Positions 53,564 through 63,155 of a stretch of DNA of 64,000 nucleotides are shown here, piece after piece; within the stretch, counting starts at the first letter, position 1; the number at the start of each line of letters is the position of its first letter. Location: positions 496,001 through 560,000 of the forward strand of contig JADLFE010000033.1 of the NCBI GenBank assembly GCA_020845755.1, given 5' to 3'. The notes beneath the pieces are model-generated. The model was not told where the DNA came from, searched no databases, and worked only from the letters and a program-made list of their open reading frames with translations. Source of the stretch: Phycisphaerales bacterium (lineage in GTDB: Bacteria > Planctomycetota > Phycisphaerae > Phycisphaerales > UBA1924). The position numbers and the translations under genes are program-made.

Positions 53564-55046
53564 AGCCCAGGCACAATCGGCGGTATCCAGCGTTCAGTTC
53601 GAGGGCAATCCGCTGGGTGATCTGCTCAATAAGGAGTTCAAGCCCAAGACCAGCAACGCCAAGAGCGCGATCGAGAGCGCGGTGCAAACCCTGGCAGAGC
53701 AGGCCCTGGCGACCACCAAGTTGATCTCCGACGACTCGGTGAAGACGATCGAGGCGATCATCGCCCAGATCGACGCCAAACTGTCGGAGCAGATCAACCA
53801 GATCATCCATCACGCGGACTTCCAGCAGTTGGAATCGGCGTGGCGGGGGCTCCATCACCTCGTCAACAACACCGAGACGGACGAGACCCTCAAGATCCGG
53901 GTGATGAACATCTCCAAGAAGGACCTGTCGAAGACGCTCGGCAAGTTCAAGGGGACCGCGTGGGATCAGTCGCCGATCTTCAAGCGGCTGTACGAGGACG
54001 AGTTTGGCACGCCCGGCGGTCAGCCCTACGGCTGCCTGGTCGGCGACTACTACTTCGACCACACGCCCCCGGATGTTGAATTGCTCTCGGGGATCGCGCA
54101 GGTCGCCTCCGCGTCGCACGCGCCGTTCATGGCCGCCGCCGCGCCGTCGATCCTGAACATGGAGTCGTGGAACGAACTGTCGAATCCACGCGACCTCACG
54201 AAGATCTTCCAGAGCGCCGAGTACGCGCCGTGGAAGAGTTTCCGTGAGAGCGACGATGCCCGCTACGTCGGGCTCGCCATGCCGCGGTTCTTGTCGCGTC
54301 TGCCCTATGGCGCCAAGACCAACCCGGTCAGCGAGTTTGCCTTCGAAGAAGACACCGCCGGCTCCGACAGCGGCAAGTACACCTGGTCCAATGCGGCCTA
54401 CGCGATGGCGGTGAACATCAACCGCTCGTTCAAGGCCTACGGATGGTGTGCCCGCATCCGCGGCGTCGAATCGGGCGGCATGGTGGAGGGCCTCCCCTGC
54501 CACACCTTCCCGACCGACGACGGCGGGGTGGACATGAAGTGCCCCACCGAGATCGCCATCACCGACCGGCGTGAGGCGGAACTGGCCAAGAACGGCTTCA
54601 TGCCGCTCTCGCACTGGAAGAACACCGACTACGCCGTCTTCGTGGGCGCGCAGAGCGCGCACAAGCCGGCGGAGTACGACGATCCGGACGCGTCTGCCAA
54701 CGCCCAGCTCGGGGCGCGCTTCCCGTACCTCTTCTCGACTTGCCGGTTCGCGCACTACCTCAAGTGCATGGTGCGCGACAAGATCGGCTCGTTCAAGGAG
54801 CGGGCCGAGATGGAGGCCTGGCTCAACCGCTGGATCATGCAGTACGTCGAGCCCGATGCATCGGCGAGCGAAGAGGCCAAGGCCCGTCGCCCGCTGGCCG
54901 CGGCCGAGGTCGTCGTCGCCGAGATCCCCGGCAACCCCGGGTACTACTCGTCGAAGTTCTTCCTCCGCCCGCACTACCAACTCGAGGGTCTCACCGTTTC
55001 ACTCCGCCTGGTTTCCAAACTTCCCTCCGCCAAGGGCGGGAAGTAA
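53556..55046 (+). CDS. tssC: T6SS contractile sheath large subunit TssC
   Basis: A 496-residue TssC (VipB type). Diagnostic stretches are WRGLHHLVNNTETDETLKI, SDDARYVGLAMPRFLSRLPY and AYAMAVNINRSFKAYGWCAR. Together with TssB it forms the contractile sheath that is disassembled by ClpV. The ATG at 53556 has AGGAGGG upstream; an in-frame GTG at 53550 is less likely. Overlap with tssB shows translational coupling. Confidence 0.97.
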   Translation: MAEAQAQSAVSSVQFEGNPLGDLLNKEFKPKTSNAKSAIESAVQTLAEQALATTKLISDDSVKTIEAIIAQIDAKLSEQINQIIHHADFQQLESAWRGLHHLVNNTETDETLKIRVMNISKKDLSKTLGKFKGTAWDQSPIFKRLYEDEFGTPGGQPYGCLVGDYYFDHTPPDVELLSGIAQVASASHAPFMAAAAPSILNMESWNELSNPRDLTKIFQSAEYAPWKSFRESDDARYVGLAMPRFLSRLPYGAKTNPVSEFAFEEDTAGSDSGKYTWSNAAYAMAVNINRSFKAYGWCARIRGVESGGMVEGLPCHTFPTDDGGVDMKCPTEIAITDRREAELAKNGFMPLSHWKNTDYAVFVGAQSAHKPAEYDDPDASANAQLGARFPYLFSTCRFAHYLKCMVRDKIGSFKERAEMEAWLNRWIMQYVEPDASASEEAKARRPLAAAEVVVAEIPGNPGYYSSKFFLRPHYQLEGLTVSLRLVSKLPSAKGGK

Positions 55047-55088
55047 CAGATAAGGACCGGTACGGATTTTCAACGCCGCCGCGCACCG

Positions 55089-55110
55089 AAAGGGCCCGGC
55101 GGCCTTTCTT
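55089..55110 (+). terminator. Possible attenuator or terminator between tssC and hcp
   Basis: AAAGG(G)CC pairs with GGCCTTT around a CGGC loop (55089-55107), followed by a weak T-rich CTT. It lies 43 bp after tssC and 95 bp before hcp, a position where partial termination or processing would separate hcp from the sheath transcript. Confidence 0.35.
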
Positions 55111-55201
55111 AGGGTGCCCCGGACAACGGGGCTGAACACGAATCGATGTCGGCCACGCGGCCGACGCACGCACGGCTGACACATACGAAGGGACAGGCGC
55201 C

Positions 55202-55693
55202 ATGTCATACGACGCATACATTCAGTTGGACGGCATTCCCGGCAGCGCGACCGACGATAAGCACAAGGCCTGGATCGAGGTTCTCTCGTTCTCGTGGGGC
55301 GTTGAGCAGCAGGGCGCGTCCCGCAGCGTCGGCGGCGACCAGACCACCGGCAAGGCCAACCTCCGCGACGTGACCTTCGTCAAGGTCGTCGATCAGTCCT
55401 CTCCCAAACTCGCTCTCATGTGCGCCAGCGGCGGACATATCCCCAAGGGCGTCATCGATTGGTGCCAGGCGACCGGACAGAAGCACTGCTTCATGAAGTA
55501 CACCCTGACCGACATCGTGATCTCGTCGGTCCAGGTTGGCGGCAACACGGGCGGCGGCGATTCCAAGCCGACGGAAGAAGTCTCGATGCGTTACGCCAAG
55601 ATCGAGTGGGAGTACACCCCCGTCGACGAGAAGGGCAAGGCGCTGGCCGCCACCAAGGGCAACTGGGATCTCAAGGCCAACAAGGGCGCCTAA
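55202..55693 (+). CDS. hcp: T6SS inner tube protein Hcp (TssD)
   Basis: A 163-residue Hcp. The start MSYDAYIQLDGIPGSA, then HKAWIEVLSFSWGVEQ and GGDQTTGKANLRDVTFVKVV, fit the Hcp1 type. It forms hexameric rings stacked into the tube propelled by the sheath. AAGGGA lies about 6 bases upstream. Gaps of 155 bp on each side and two hairpins suggest separate transcription, which fits the high abundance Hcp needs. Confidence 0.96.
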   Translation: MSYDAYIQLDGIPGSATDDKHKAWIEVLSFSWGVEQQGASRSVGGDQTTGKANLRDVTFVKVVDQSSPKLALMCASGGHIPKGVIDWCQATGQKHCFMKYTLTDIVISSVQVGGNTGGGDSKPTEEVSMRYAKIEWEYTPVDEKGKALAATKGNWDLKANKGA

Positions 55694-55745
55694 GTCCCCC
55701 GATCGTACAAGCCGCGGCCTGATGAAAGCCGCGTAAAAAACCGAC

Positions 55746-55783
55746 GGCTCCGCCGGTGGGACATCCTCCGGCGGGGCCTTTGT
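55746..55783 (+). terminator. Rho-independent terminator after hcp
   Basis: GGCTCCGCCGG (55746-55756) pairs with CCGGCGGGGCC (55768-55778), 11 pairs with one G-U, loop of 11 bases, followed by TTTGTGT. It lies about 50 bp after the hcp stop. Confidence 0.75.
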
Positions 55784-55847
55784 GTATCCTGAGAGCGGAT
55801 TCTGAAGGCAAATCGCGGGGTGTTGCCCCGCCCGTGGGAGTTCCGCC

Positions 55848-56774
55848 ATGCAGGCTGAGACATTGATCAAGCAGGGCAAGCCCGCCGAGGCGTTGGCGGC
55901 GCTGGAGGCCGAGGTCCGCTCCAAGCCCGGCGACGCCAAACTCCGCGTCTTTCTGTTCCAACTCCTGTGCGTGCTGGGGCGATGGGAACGCGCGCTGCAG
56001 CAACTCGAAGTGGCCGCCCAGATGGAGCCCAAGAACCTGCTGATGGCCCAGGCCTGCCGCCAGGCGATCCTCTGCGAGAAACTCCGCGAGGAGGTCTTCG
56101 CGGGCAAGCGGGCGCCGATGATCGTGGGCAAGCCCTCGGAATGGGTCGGGCTCATCCTGCAGGCGGCTCGCATGAACGCCTCCGGCGAGCACCGCGCCGC
56201 GTCCGAACTGCGTGCCCGCGCGCTGGAGTCGGCCCCCGCGACCTCCGGCATGATCGAGGTCGAGGGCGGCGGCACCGAATCGTTCGAGTGGATCGCCGAC
56301 GCTGATTCGCGCCTGGGTCCCATGCTCGAGATCATCGTCGACGGTCGTTACTACTGGGCGCCGTTCGAGCGTATCCGCGAACTCAAGATCGAAAAGCCCG
56401 CCGACCTGCGCGACATGGTGTGGGCCCCGGCCCAGATCACGTGGAGCACCGCCGCCGCCACCGTTGCCTTTGTGCCCACGCGCTACTTCGCCAGCGATCG
56501 CTCCTCCGAAGGCTTGGTGCAACTCGCGCGGACGACCGAGTGGAGCGAACTCTTCGCGGGCGAATACGCGGGGCTCGGCCAGCGCGTGCTGGCGACCGAC
56601 GCCGGCGAGTATCCGATCCTGTCGTGCCGGAAACTCACGCTGAACTCCGCCGCGCCCGAGGCGGGCGAGGACGGCCGTCCTGCCGAGATGCCGATCGTCA
56701 AGGGCGAGATGCCCATGGGTCTTGGCCTGAAGTCCGGCCCGGCGGGAGGGCACGCCGGCGGTGGGGGAGGTTGA
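55848..56774 (+). CDS. tagJ: T6SS accessory protein TagJ (ImpE family)
   Basis: A 308-residue ImpE-family protein. The N-terminal part has tetratricopeptide-like helices (IKQGKPAEALAALEAEVRS, FQLLCVLGRWERALQQLEVA), the middle AMEPKNLLMAQACRQAI-type segment, and the C-terminal domain has FEWIADADSRLGPMLEIIVD, VWAPAQITW and VAFVPTRYFASD, all typical. In P. aeruginosa the homologue HsiE1 binds the TssB N-terminal helix. The final Gly-rich tail is unremarkable. It is 6 bp upstream of tssE. Confidence 0.92.
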   Translation: MQAETLIKQGKPAEALAALEAEVRSKPGDAKLRVFLFQLLCVLGRWERALQQLEVAAQMEPKNLLMAQACRQAILCEKLREEVFAGKRAPMIVGKPSEWVGLILQAARMNASGEHRAASELRARALESAPATSGMIEVEGGGTESFEWIADADSRLGPMLEIIVDGRYYWAPFERIRELKIEKPADLRDMVWAPAQITWSTAAATVAFVPTRYFASDRSSEGLVQLARTTEWSELFAGEYAGLGQRVLATDAGEYPILSCRKLTLNSAAPEAGEDGRPAEMPIVKGEMPMGLGLKSGPAGGHAGGGGG

Positions 56775-56780
56775 TCGCCG

Positions 56781-57287
56781 ATGGCCGAATCGCTTCCCAT
56801 CGAGAGGCTGCAGCCGGCGCTGCTGGATCGTCTCACGGACGACGAGCCGCGGAATCCCAACGAATCGCGCGAGCGGCGTGTGATGTCGATGCGTCAACTC
56901 CGGGCCGCGGTGCTGCGCGATCTGGCGTTCCTGCTCAATTCGCCCGCGCACCCGCCCGAGAGCGAGATCAACGACTATCCGCTGGTGGCGCGCAGCGTGC
57001 TGAACTTCGGCATGCCGGACTTGTCGGGACAGACGGCGTCGGCGCAGAGGGCGGCCAAACTGGAAACGCTGGTTCGTCGCGCCGTCGAGATGTTCGAGCC
57101 GCGGATCATCCCCGGCACGCTGCGAGTGGCGGGCGTGAAAAGCGGCGAGGACGCGGGGAGCCGCCAGACCGTGGCGTTCGAATTGACGGGCGACGTCTGC
57201 CCGCTCCCGGTGCCCGATGCGCTGTACGTGCGGACGCAGATGGACTTGGAGAGCGGTCGGTGCGAGTTGACGGATCGCCCGGCGTAG
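56781..57287 (+). CDS. tssE: T6SS baseplate protein TssE (gp25-like)
   Basis: A 168-residue TssE. The family motifs are IERLQPALLDRLTDDEP at the N-terminus, LRAAVLRDLAFLLNS, then a DYPLVARSVLNFGMPDLSG segment and FEPRIIPGTLRV. TssE is the wedge component homologous to phage T4 gp25 that starts sheath polymerisation. The gene is short-spaced between tagJ and tssF. Confidence 0.93.
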   Translation: MAESLPIERLQPALLDRLTDDEPRNPNESRERRVMSMRQLRAAVLRDLAFLLNSPAHPPESEINDYPLVARSVLNFGMPDLSGQTASAQRAAKLETLVRRAVEMFEPRIIPGTLRVAGVKSGEDAGSRQTVAFELTGDVCPLPVPDALYVRTQMDLESGRCELTDRPA

Positions 57288-57360
57288 CGTGATCGTGCGC
57301 GGGCGACTCGCCGCGCGAGAATGAGCCAGGAGCAGGATCGAGCCAGGAGCAGGGACAAGC

Positions 57361-59316
57361 ATGGACAGGCGTCTGCTCAAGTACTACGACCGTGAATTGC
57401 GCCACCTGCAGGGGATGGCCAAGGAATTCGCGCGAGAGTTCCCGAAGGTCGCGGGGCGTCTCTCGATCGATGACTTCCCGTGCGCCGATCCGTATGTCGA
57501 GCGGCTGCTGGAGGGCTTCGCGTTCCTGGCAGCCCGAGTGCAACTCAAACTCGAGAGCGAGTTTCCTCGCTTCACGCAGAACCTTCTCGAAACCGTCTAT
57601 CCGCACTACCTGGCGCCCACGCCGTCGATGGCGGTGGTGGAGATCACGCCCGACCATGCGGAGGGAGGGCTCTCCAAGGGCTTCACGCTCCCGCGCGGCA
57701 CGATCCTGCGCAGCGTGATCGGCCCGGGCGAGCGCACCAGTTGCGAGTACCGCACCGGGAACCCGCTCACCCTCTGGCCCACCAAACTGGCCGAGGCCCG
57801 CTACTACACGCGCGACGTGGGCCTGCTCGGCCTGGCCGGCGCCATGGAAGAAGCCAACCCCGACGCCCGCGCCATGGGCACCCTCACGCCCGCCAAGAGC
57901 GCCCTGCGTCTCCGCATCAAGGCGACCGCCGGCGTCACGTTCGACAAGATGGACCTCGACGATCTCACGATCTATCTTCGCGGCGCCGACGCGACGCCGA
58001 TGCGTCTCTACGAGCAGATCATCGCCCACGGGCGCGCGGTCGTGGTGCGCCCCGTCAAAGGCGAGGGCGCGGGCGAGGAGCCGCCGACGTACGTGCTCGC
58101 GCCGTCGTCGATCCGTCGCCTGGGCTTCGAGCCCGGCGAGGCCCTGCTCCCCTACGACGCGCGGAGTTGCCAGGGCTATCGCCTCGTTCACGAGTATTTC
58201 GCGTTCCCGCGCCGCTTCGCGTTCGTCAAGCTCGCGGGCATCGGCGAACTCCTGCGTCGGTGCAAGGGGGACACGGCCGACGTGGTGATCCTGATGGACC
58301 AGGAGGACCCGGACCTCGAGGGCGCGGTCGACACCGACAACGTCGCGCTCCACTGCGTGTCTGTCGTCAACCTCTTTCCAAAGCGAGCCGATCGCATCCT
58401 GATCTCGGACCGGTTCAGCGAGTTCCACCTTCTCCCAGATCGCACGCGTCCGCTGGACTTCGAGGTCTACAAGGTCGCTTCGGTGACGGGCTATGCCGGC
58501 GGGAGCGAGGAAGTGCGCAAGTTCAAGCCCTTCTACTCCGCGCGCGACGCCGACGGCGACAGTTCGTCGTACTTTGCGGTCAACCGCGTTCCACGCGTGC
58601 TCTCGGAGCGAGAGAAACGCGAGGGACGCCGCTCCAGTTACGGCGGGAGCGAGGTGTATGTCTCGCTGGTCGAGGGCGAGAACTCGCCCTTCTCGACGGA
58701 CATCAAGCAACTGGGCGTCGAGGTGCTCTGCACCAACCGCGACCTGCCGCTGGGCATCGCGATGGGCCGCGGCAAGACCGATTTCACGCTCGATATCGGC
58801 GCGCCCGTCTCCGGAATCCGCGTCGTCGCCGGTCCCACCCCGCCCAGGCCCAGTCATGTCGAGCCCAAGGGCGGGCAGAACGAGGGCGACGCCGTCTGGC
58901 GCCTCATCAGCCATCTCTCGCTCAACTACCTGTCGCTCATGGACGACTCGGTGCGTGACGGCGAGCCGGCGCAGGGCGCCTCTGCCCTGCGCGACATGCT
59001 CCGCCTCTACGCCGACACGTCAGATCCCGCGGTGCGCCAGCAGGTCGAGGGCGTTCGGAACGTCGAGTGCCGCCCCATCGCGCGCCGCGTGCCCTCGCCC
59101 GGTCCCATCGCCTTCGCCCGCGGGCTCGAGGTCACCGTCACGCTCGATGAAACACTCTTCGAGGGCACCGGCGTCTTCACGCTGGGCGGCGTGCTGGAGC
59201 GATTCTTCGCCGGCTACGTCTCGATCAACTCGTTCACCGAGACCGTCATCCGCACCTCCGAACGCGGCGAGATCATGCGCTGGCCCGCGATGATCGGCGG
59301 GAGGCCGGTGCTGTGA
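57361..59316 (+). CDS. tssF: T6SS baseplate protein TssF
   Basis: A 651-residue TssF (VasA/ImpG). The N-terminal signature is MDRRLLKYYDRELRHLQGMA, followed by DPYVERLLEGFAFLAARVQL and LLETVYPHYLAPTPSMAVV. Length is normal. It is part of the TssEFGK wedge. The stop overlaps the tssG GTG by 4 bp. Confidence 0.96.
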   Translation: MDRRLLKYYDRELRHLQGMAKEFAREFPKVAGRLSIDDFPCADPYVERLLEGFAFLAARVQLKLESEFPRFTQNLLETVYPHYLAPTPSMAVVEITPDHAEGGLSKGFTLPRGTILRSVIGPGERTSCEYRTGNPLTLWPTKLAEARYYTRDVGLLGLAGAMEEANPDARAMGTLTPAKSALRLRIKATAGVTFDKMDLDDLTIYLRGADATPMRLYEQIIAHGRAVVVRPVKGEGAGEEPPTYVLAPSSIRRLGFEPGEALLPYDARSCQGYRLVHEYFAFPRRFAFVKLAGIGELLRRCKGDTADVVILMDQEDPDLEGAVDTDNVALHCVSVVNLFPKRADRILISDRFSEFHLLPDRTRPLDFEVYKVASVTGYAGGSEEVRKFKPFYSARDADGDSSSYFAVNRVPRVLSEREKREGRRSSYGGSEVYVSLVEGENSPFSTDIKQLGVEVLCTNRDLPLGIAMGRGKTDFTLDIGAPVSGIRVVAGPTPPRPSHVEPKGGQNEGDAVWRLISHLSLNYLSLMDDSVRDGEPAQGASALRDMLRLYADTSDPAVRQQVEGVRNVECRPIARRVPSPGPIAFARGLEVTVTLDETLFEGTGVFTLGGVLERFFAGYVSINSFTETVIRTSERGEIMRWPAMIGGRPVL

Positions 59317-60371
59317 GCGCGCCCTCCGTCAGCCGCGAAGCCCTGGAACGTCTCGCGTCCCTCGACGCGCGCTCGGTCGATTTCTTTCAACTCGCGCGCA
59401 CGCTCGAGTGCGCCTTCCGCGATCTTCCCCGCCTCGGCACGTCACAGAAGCCCGGCGAAGACCCCGTGCGCTTCGCGCAGGAGCCCTCGACCGCCTTTGC
59501 GCCCACCACCGTCTCCAAGATCGAGAACATCGCCGGCGCCCGCGCCGGGCGCGTCTTCGTGAACTTCCTCGGCATGCTCGGGCCCAACGGTCCCATGCCC
59601 CTGTTCATGACCGACTACGCACGCGACCGGGAACGAAACCACGCCGACGCCACGCTCGCCCGCTTCCTCGATGTCTTCAACCACCGCATGGTGAGCCTGT
59701 TCTACCGCGCCTGGGCGGTCAACCAACTCCCCGTCAGTTTCGACCGAACCCACGGCCAGTCCGACGCCGTTATGCAGATGGAGGAGGACCGCTACGGCGC
59801 CTACATCGGCAGCCTCTTCGGCATCGGCATGGCGACGCTCCGCGGGCGCGACCGCGTGCCCGACGTGGCCAAACTGCATTACTCAGGCCGCCTCTCCAAC
59901 GACACCAAGCACGCCGAGGGCCTGCGCGCGATCATCGAGGACTACTTCCGCGTGCCGACTCGGCTCGACGAATTCGTCGGCGCGTGGCTGGCGTTGCCCT
60001 CGGCCTCGTTGTGCCGCCTCGGCGTGTCGCGCGATTCGGCCACGCTGGGCGTCAGTTCCGTGCTCGGCTCGCGCGTGTGGGAGTGCCAGAGCCGCTTCCG
60101 CATCGTGCTCGGGCCCGTGGGACTTTCCGATTACGAGCGTCTGCTCCCTGGCGGCGACAGCCAGGGCAGGCTCGAGGACTGGGTCCGAAACTACATCGGG
60201 CGTCAGTTCTCGTTCGAGGTGAATCTGATCCTCCGCCGCGAGGAAGTGCCCCGCATCAAACTCGGCGGCTTCGGGCGCCTGGGCTGGACGACCTGGCTCT
60301 TCGGCGATTCCAAGGGAGGCGGGGACCTGGGACGAAACGCGCGCGACCTCTCGCTGGTCCGCGATCCGTGA
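59313..60371 (+). CDS. tssG: T6SS baseplate protein TssG
   Basis: A 352-residue TssG (VasB/ImpH), starting at the GTG inside the tssF stop. Motifs: FFQLARTLECAFRDLPRLGT, VFVNFLGMLGPNGPMPLFMT, FLDVFNHRMVSLFYRAW and IEDYFRVPTRLDEFVGAW. It completes the baseplate wedge. It is 56 bp upstream of tssH. Confidence 0.95.
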   Translation: MSAPSVSREALERLASLDARSVDFFQLARTLECAFRDLPRLGTSQKPGEDPVRFAQEPSTAFAPTTVSKIENIAGARAGRVFVNFLGMLGPNGPMPLFMTDYARDRERNHADATLARFLDVFNHRMVSLFYRAWAVNQLPVSFDRTHGQSDAVMQMEEDRYGAYIGSLFGIGMATLRGRDRVPDVAKLHYSGRLSNDTKHAEGLRAIIEDYFRVPTRLDEFVGAWLALPSASLCRLGVSRDSATLGVSSVLGSRVWECQSRFRIVLGPVGLSDYERLLPGGDSQGRLEDWVRNYIGRQFSFEVNLILRREEVPRIKLGGFGRLGWTTWLFGDSKGGGDLGRNARDLSLVRDP

Positions 60372-60427
60372 TGGTGTGACTTCAACCCGCGCCGATCATT
60401 CGGCGCTTTTCAAGGGCGGGGATATCG

Positions 60428-63124
60428 ATGGCTGAGATCAGCAGAACGGCACTCTTCGGCAAACTCAACCCGATCGCCTACAAGGCGCTCGAAAACGCGA
60501 CGGTCTTCTGCAAACTGCGCGGCAATCCGTACGTGGAGATCGTTCACTGGCTCCATCAACTCATGCAGTTGCAGGACTCCGACCTCCACCGCGTCATCCG
60601 CCACTTCGACCTCAACGCCAGCAGGCTCGCCGCCGACACACAGGCCGCCCTCGATCGCCTTCCCCGCGGCGCCACCAGCATCAGCGATCTCTCCGGGCAC
60701 TTCGAGGAGGTGATGGAGCGCTCGTGGGTCTACGCCTCGCTCATGTTCAAGGAGTTTCAGGTGCGCACCGGGCACGTCGTGCTCGCGATGGTGAAGCACA
60801 CGCACCTCCGCAACATCCTGCTCGGCGTTTCCAAGGAGTTCGAGAAGATCAAGGGCGAGGCGCTGTCGGACGACATGGCCAAGATCACCTCGGGCTCGCC
60901 CGAGGAGGCCCAGCCCCCCAGCGACGGGAGCGGCATGGGCGCGGGCGCCGGCGCGTCGCCCGGCGAGTCGTCGGGCGCGATGGCGCCGGCCGCCATGGGC
61001 AAGGAAGAGGCCCTCAAGAAGTACTGCAAGGACCTCACCGAGAACGCCCGCTCCGGCAAGATGGACCCCATCGTCGGACGCGACGAGGAAATCCGCCAGT
61101 GCATCGACATCCTGATGCGCCGCCGTCAGAACAACCCGCTCCTCACCGGCGAGGCGGGCGTGGGCAAGACCGCCGTTGTCGAGGGATTCGCGCAGCGCAT
61201 CGTCAAGGGCGACGTCCCGCCGCAACTCAAGGACGTGCGGATGCTCGAACTCGACATCGGTCTGCTCCAGGCCGGCGCCAGCATGAAGGGCGAGTTTGAG
61301 AATCGCCTCCGCCAGGTCATCGACGAGGTGCAGGGCTCACCCAAGCCCATCATCCTCTTCATCGACGAGGCCCACACGCTCATGGGCGCGGGCGGACAGG
61401 CCGGCACCGGCGACGCCGCCCAGTTGCTCAAGCCCGCGCTGGCCCGCGGCACGCTCCGCACCATCGCCGCCACGACGCAGAGCGAGTACAAGCAGCACAT
61501 CGAGAAGGACCCCGCGATGACGCGGCGCTTCCAGGTCGTCAAGGTCGACGAACCCGACGAGAAGAAATGCCTCCTGATGATCCGCGGCCTGGCAAACGTG
61601 ATGGAGAAGCACTTCAAGGTGCAGGTGCTCGACGAGGCGCTCGACGCCGCCGTCAAACTCTCGCACCGCTACATCCAGGGGCGATTCCTCCCCGACAAGG
61701 CGGTCAGCCTGATCGATACGGCGTGCGCCCGGGTGGCGGTGAGCCTGCACGCCACGCCCGCCGAGGTCGACGACGCGCGCAAGAACATCGATGCGATCGA
61801 ACGAGAGATCGAGATCATCGATCGCGAACTGGCGACCGGCATCGACCACGACAAGCGTCGGGCTGAACTGGGCCAGGACCTCGCCCGGGAGCAGGCACGC
61901 CTGAAGGACCTCGAAGAGAAGTTCGCCAAGGAAAAGGTGGTCGTCGAGAAGATCCTCGCGATCCGCTCGCAGCTCCGCGGCACGGGCGACGGCAAGGTCG
62001 ATTCGCCCTCCGCGCCCGCGCTCACCGACGCCGACCGCGAGAAGCACAAGGAGGACCTCAAGAAACTTCAGGCCGAACTCACCGCGCTGCAGGGCGAGCA
62101 TCCCATGATCCTTCCCAGCGTCGACGGACAGGCCGTCGCCGCCGTCATCGCTGATTGGACCGGCATCCCCGTCGGGCGCATGGTGAAAAACGAGGTCGAA
62201 GCGACGCTCAAACTCGCCGATACCCTCGCCAAGCGCATCATCGGACAGCGCCACGCGCTGGACATGATCACCGATCGCATCCGCACCGCGCGCACCGGGC
62301 TCGAGAATCCCAACAAGCCCGTCGGCGTCTTCCTCTTGGCCGGGCCCAGCGGCGTCGGCAAGACCGAGACCGCCCTCGCGCTCGCCGAGGCGCTCTACGG
62401 CGGAGAAGAGTCCGTCATTACCATCAACATGAGCGAGTACCAGGAAGCCCATAAGGTCTCACTCCTCATGGGCTCGCCCCCCGGGTATGTCGGCTACGGC
62501 AAGGGCGGCGTGATGACCGAGGCCGTCCGGCGCAAGCCGTATTCCGTGCTCCTCCTCGACGAGGTCGAGAAGGCCCACGCGGACATCCACGAGGTCTTCT
62601 TCCAGGTCTTCGACAAGGGCTGGATGAAGGACTCCGAGGGCGTCGACATCAACTTCCGCAACACCATCATCCTGCTCACCACCAACGTGGGCACGGACAT
62701 GATCGCGAATCTGTGCAAGGACCCGGCCCTGATGCCCGACCCCAAGGCCTTGACCGAGGCGCTCAACGAGCCCCTCCGCAAGGTCTTCCCGCTGGCTCTC
62801 CTGGGGCGCATGGTCGTGATCCCGTACTACCCGCTCTCGGACGACGTGATCAAGAACATCGCGCGCCTGCAGCTGGGGCGGATCGGCAAGCGCGTGCAGG
62901 AGGGGCACAAGATCCCCTTCGAGTTCGATCCCTCCGTGCTCGACGCGATCGTGGCGCGGTGCACGGAGCGCGAGTCGGGCGGGCGCATGATCGACAAGAT
63001 CCTGACCAATTCGATCCTGCCGCGCCTGAGCAACGAGTTCCTGTCTCGCTTGGCGGAGGGGAGCAAGGTGGCGCGCGTGAAGATCACCGTTCAGGACGGC
63101 GACTTCGCGTATATGTTCGATTGA
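60428..63124 (+). CDS. clpV: T6SS sheath-disassembly AAA+ ATPase TssH (ClpV)
   Basis: An 898-residue Clp/Hsp100 protein. The ClpV-specific N-terminus is clear: ISRTALFGKLNPIAYKALEN then FCKLRGNPYVEIVHWLHQLM. AAA domain 1 has Walker A GEAGVGKT (241-248) and Walker B IILFIDEAHTLMGAG; a coiled M-domain spans roughly 440-540; AAA domain 2 has Walker A GPSGVGKT (639-646) and VLLLDEVEKAH. It recognises contracted TssB/TssC and recycles it. A second start was not needed; the ATG follows GGGGATATCG. Confidence 0.97.
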   Translation: MAEISRTALFGKLNPIAYKALENATVFCKLRGNPYVEIVHWLHQLMQLQDSDLHRVIRHFDLNASRLAADTQAALDRLPRGATSISDLSGHFEEVMERSWVYASLMFKEFQVRTGHVVLAMVKHTHLRNILLGVSKEFEKIKGEALSDDMAKITSGSPEEAQPPSDGSGMGAGAGASPGESSGAMAPAAMGKEEALKKYCKDLTENARSGKMDPIVGRDEEIRQCIDILMRRRQNNPLLTGEAGVGKTAVVEGFAQRIVKGDVPPQLKDVRMLELDIGLLQAGASMKGEFENRLRQVIDEVQGSPKPIILFIDEAHTLMGAGGQAGTGDAAQLLKPALARGTLRTIAATTQSEYKQHIEKDPAMTRRFQVVKVDEPDEKKCLLMIRGLANVMEKHFKVQVLDEALDAAVKLSHRYIQGRFLPDKAVSLIDTACARVAVSLHATPAEVDDARKNIDAIEREIEIIDRELATGIDHDKRRAELGQDLAREQARLKDLEEKFAKEKVVVEKILAIRSQLRGTGDGKVDSPSAPALTDADREKHKEDLKKLQAELTALQGEHPMILPSVDGQAVAAVIADWTGIPVGRMVKNEVEATLKLADTLAKRIIGQRHALDMITDRIRTARTGLENPNKPVGVFLLAGPSGVGKTETALALAEALYGGEESVITINMSEYQEAHKVSLLMGSPPGYVGYGKGGVMTEAVRRKPYSVLLLDEVEKAHADIHEVFFQVFDKGWMKDSEGVDINFRNTIILLTTNVGTDMIANLCKDPALMPDPKALTEALNEPLRKVFPLALLGRMVVIPYYPLSDDVIKNIARLQLGRIGKRVQEGHKIPFEFDPSVLDAIVARCTERESGGRMIDKILTNSILPRLSNEFLSRLAEGSKVARVKITVQDGDFAYMFD

Positions 63125-63155
63125 TCCGAAGCGCCCGGGGCTCGGGGAGTGTGCG

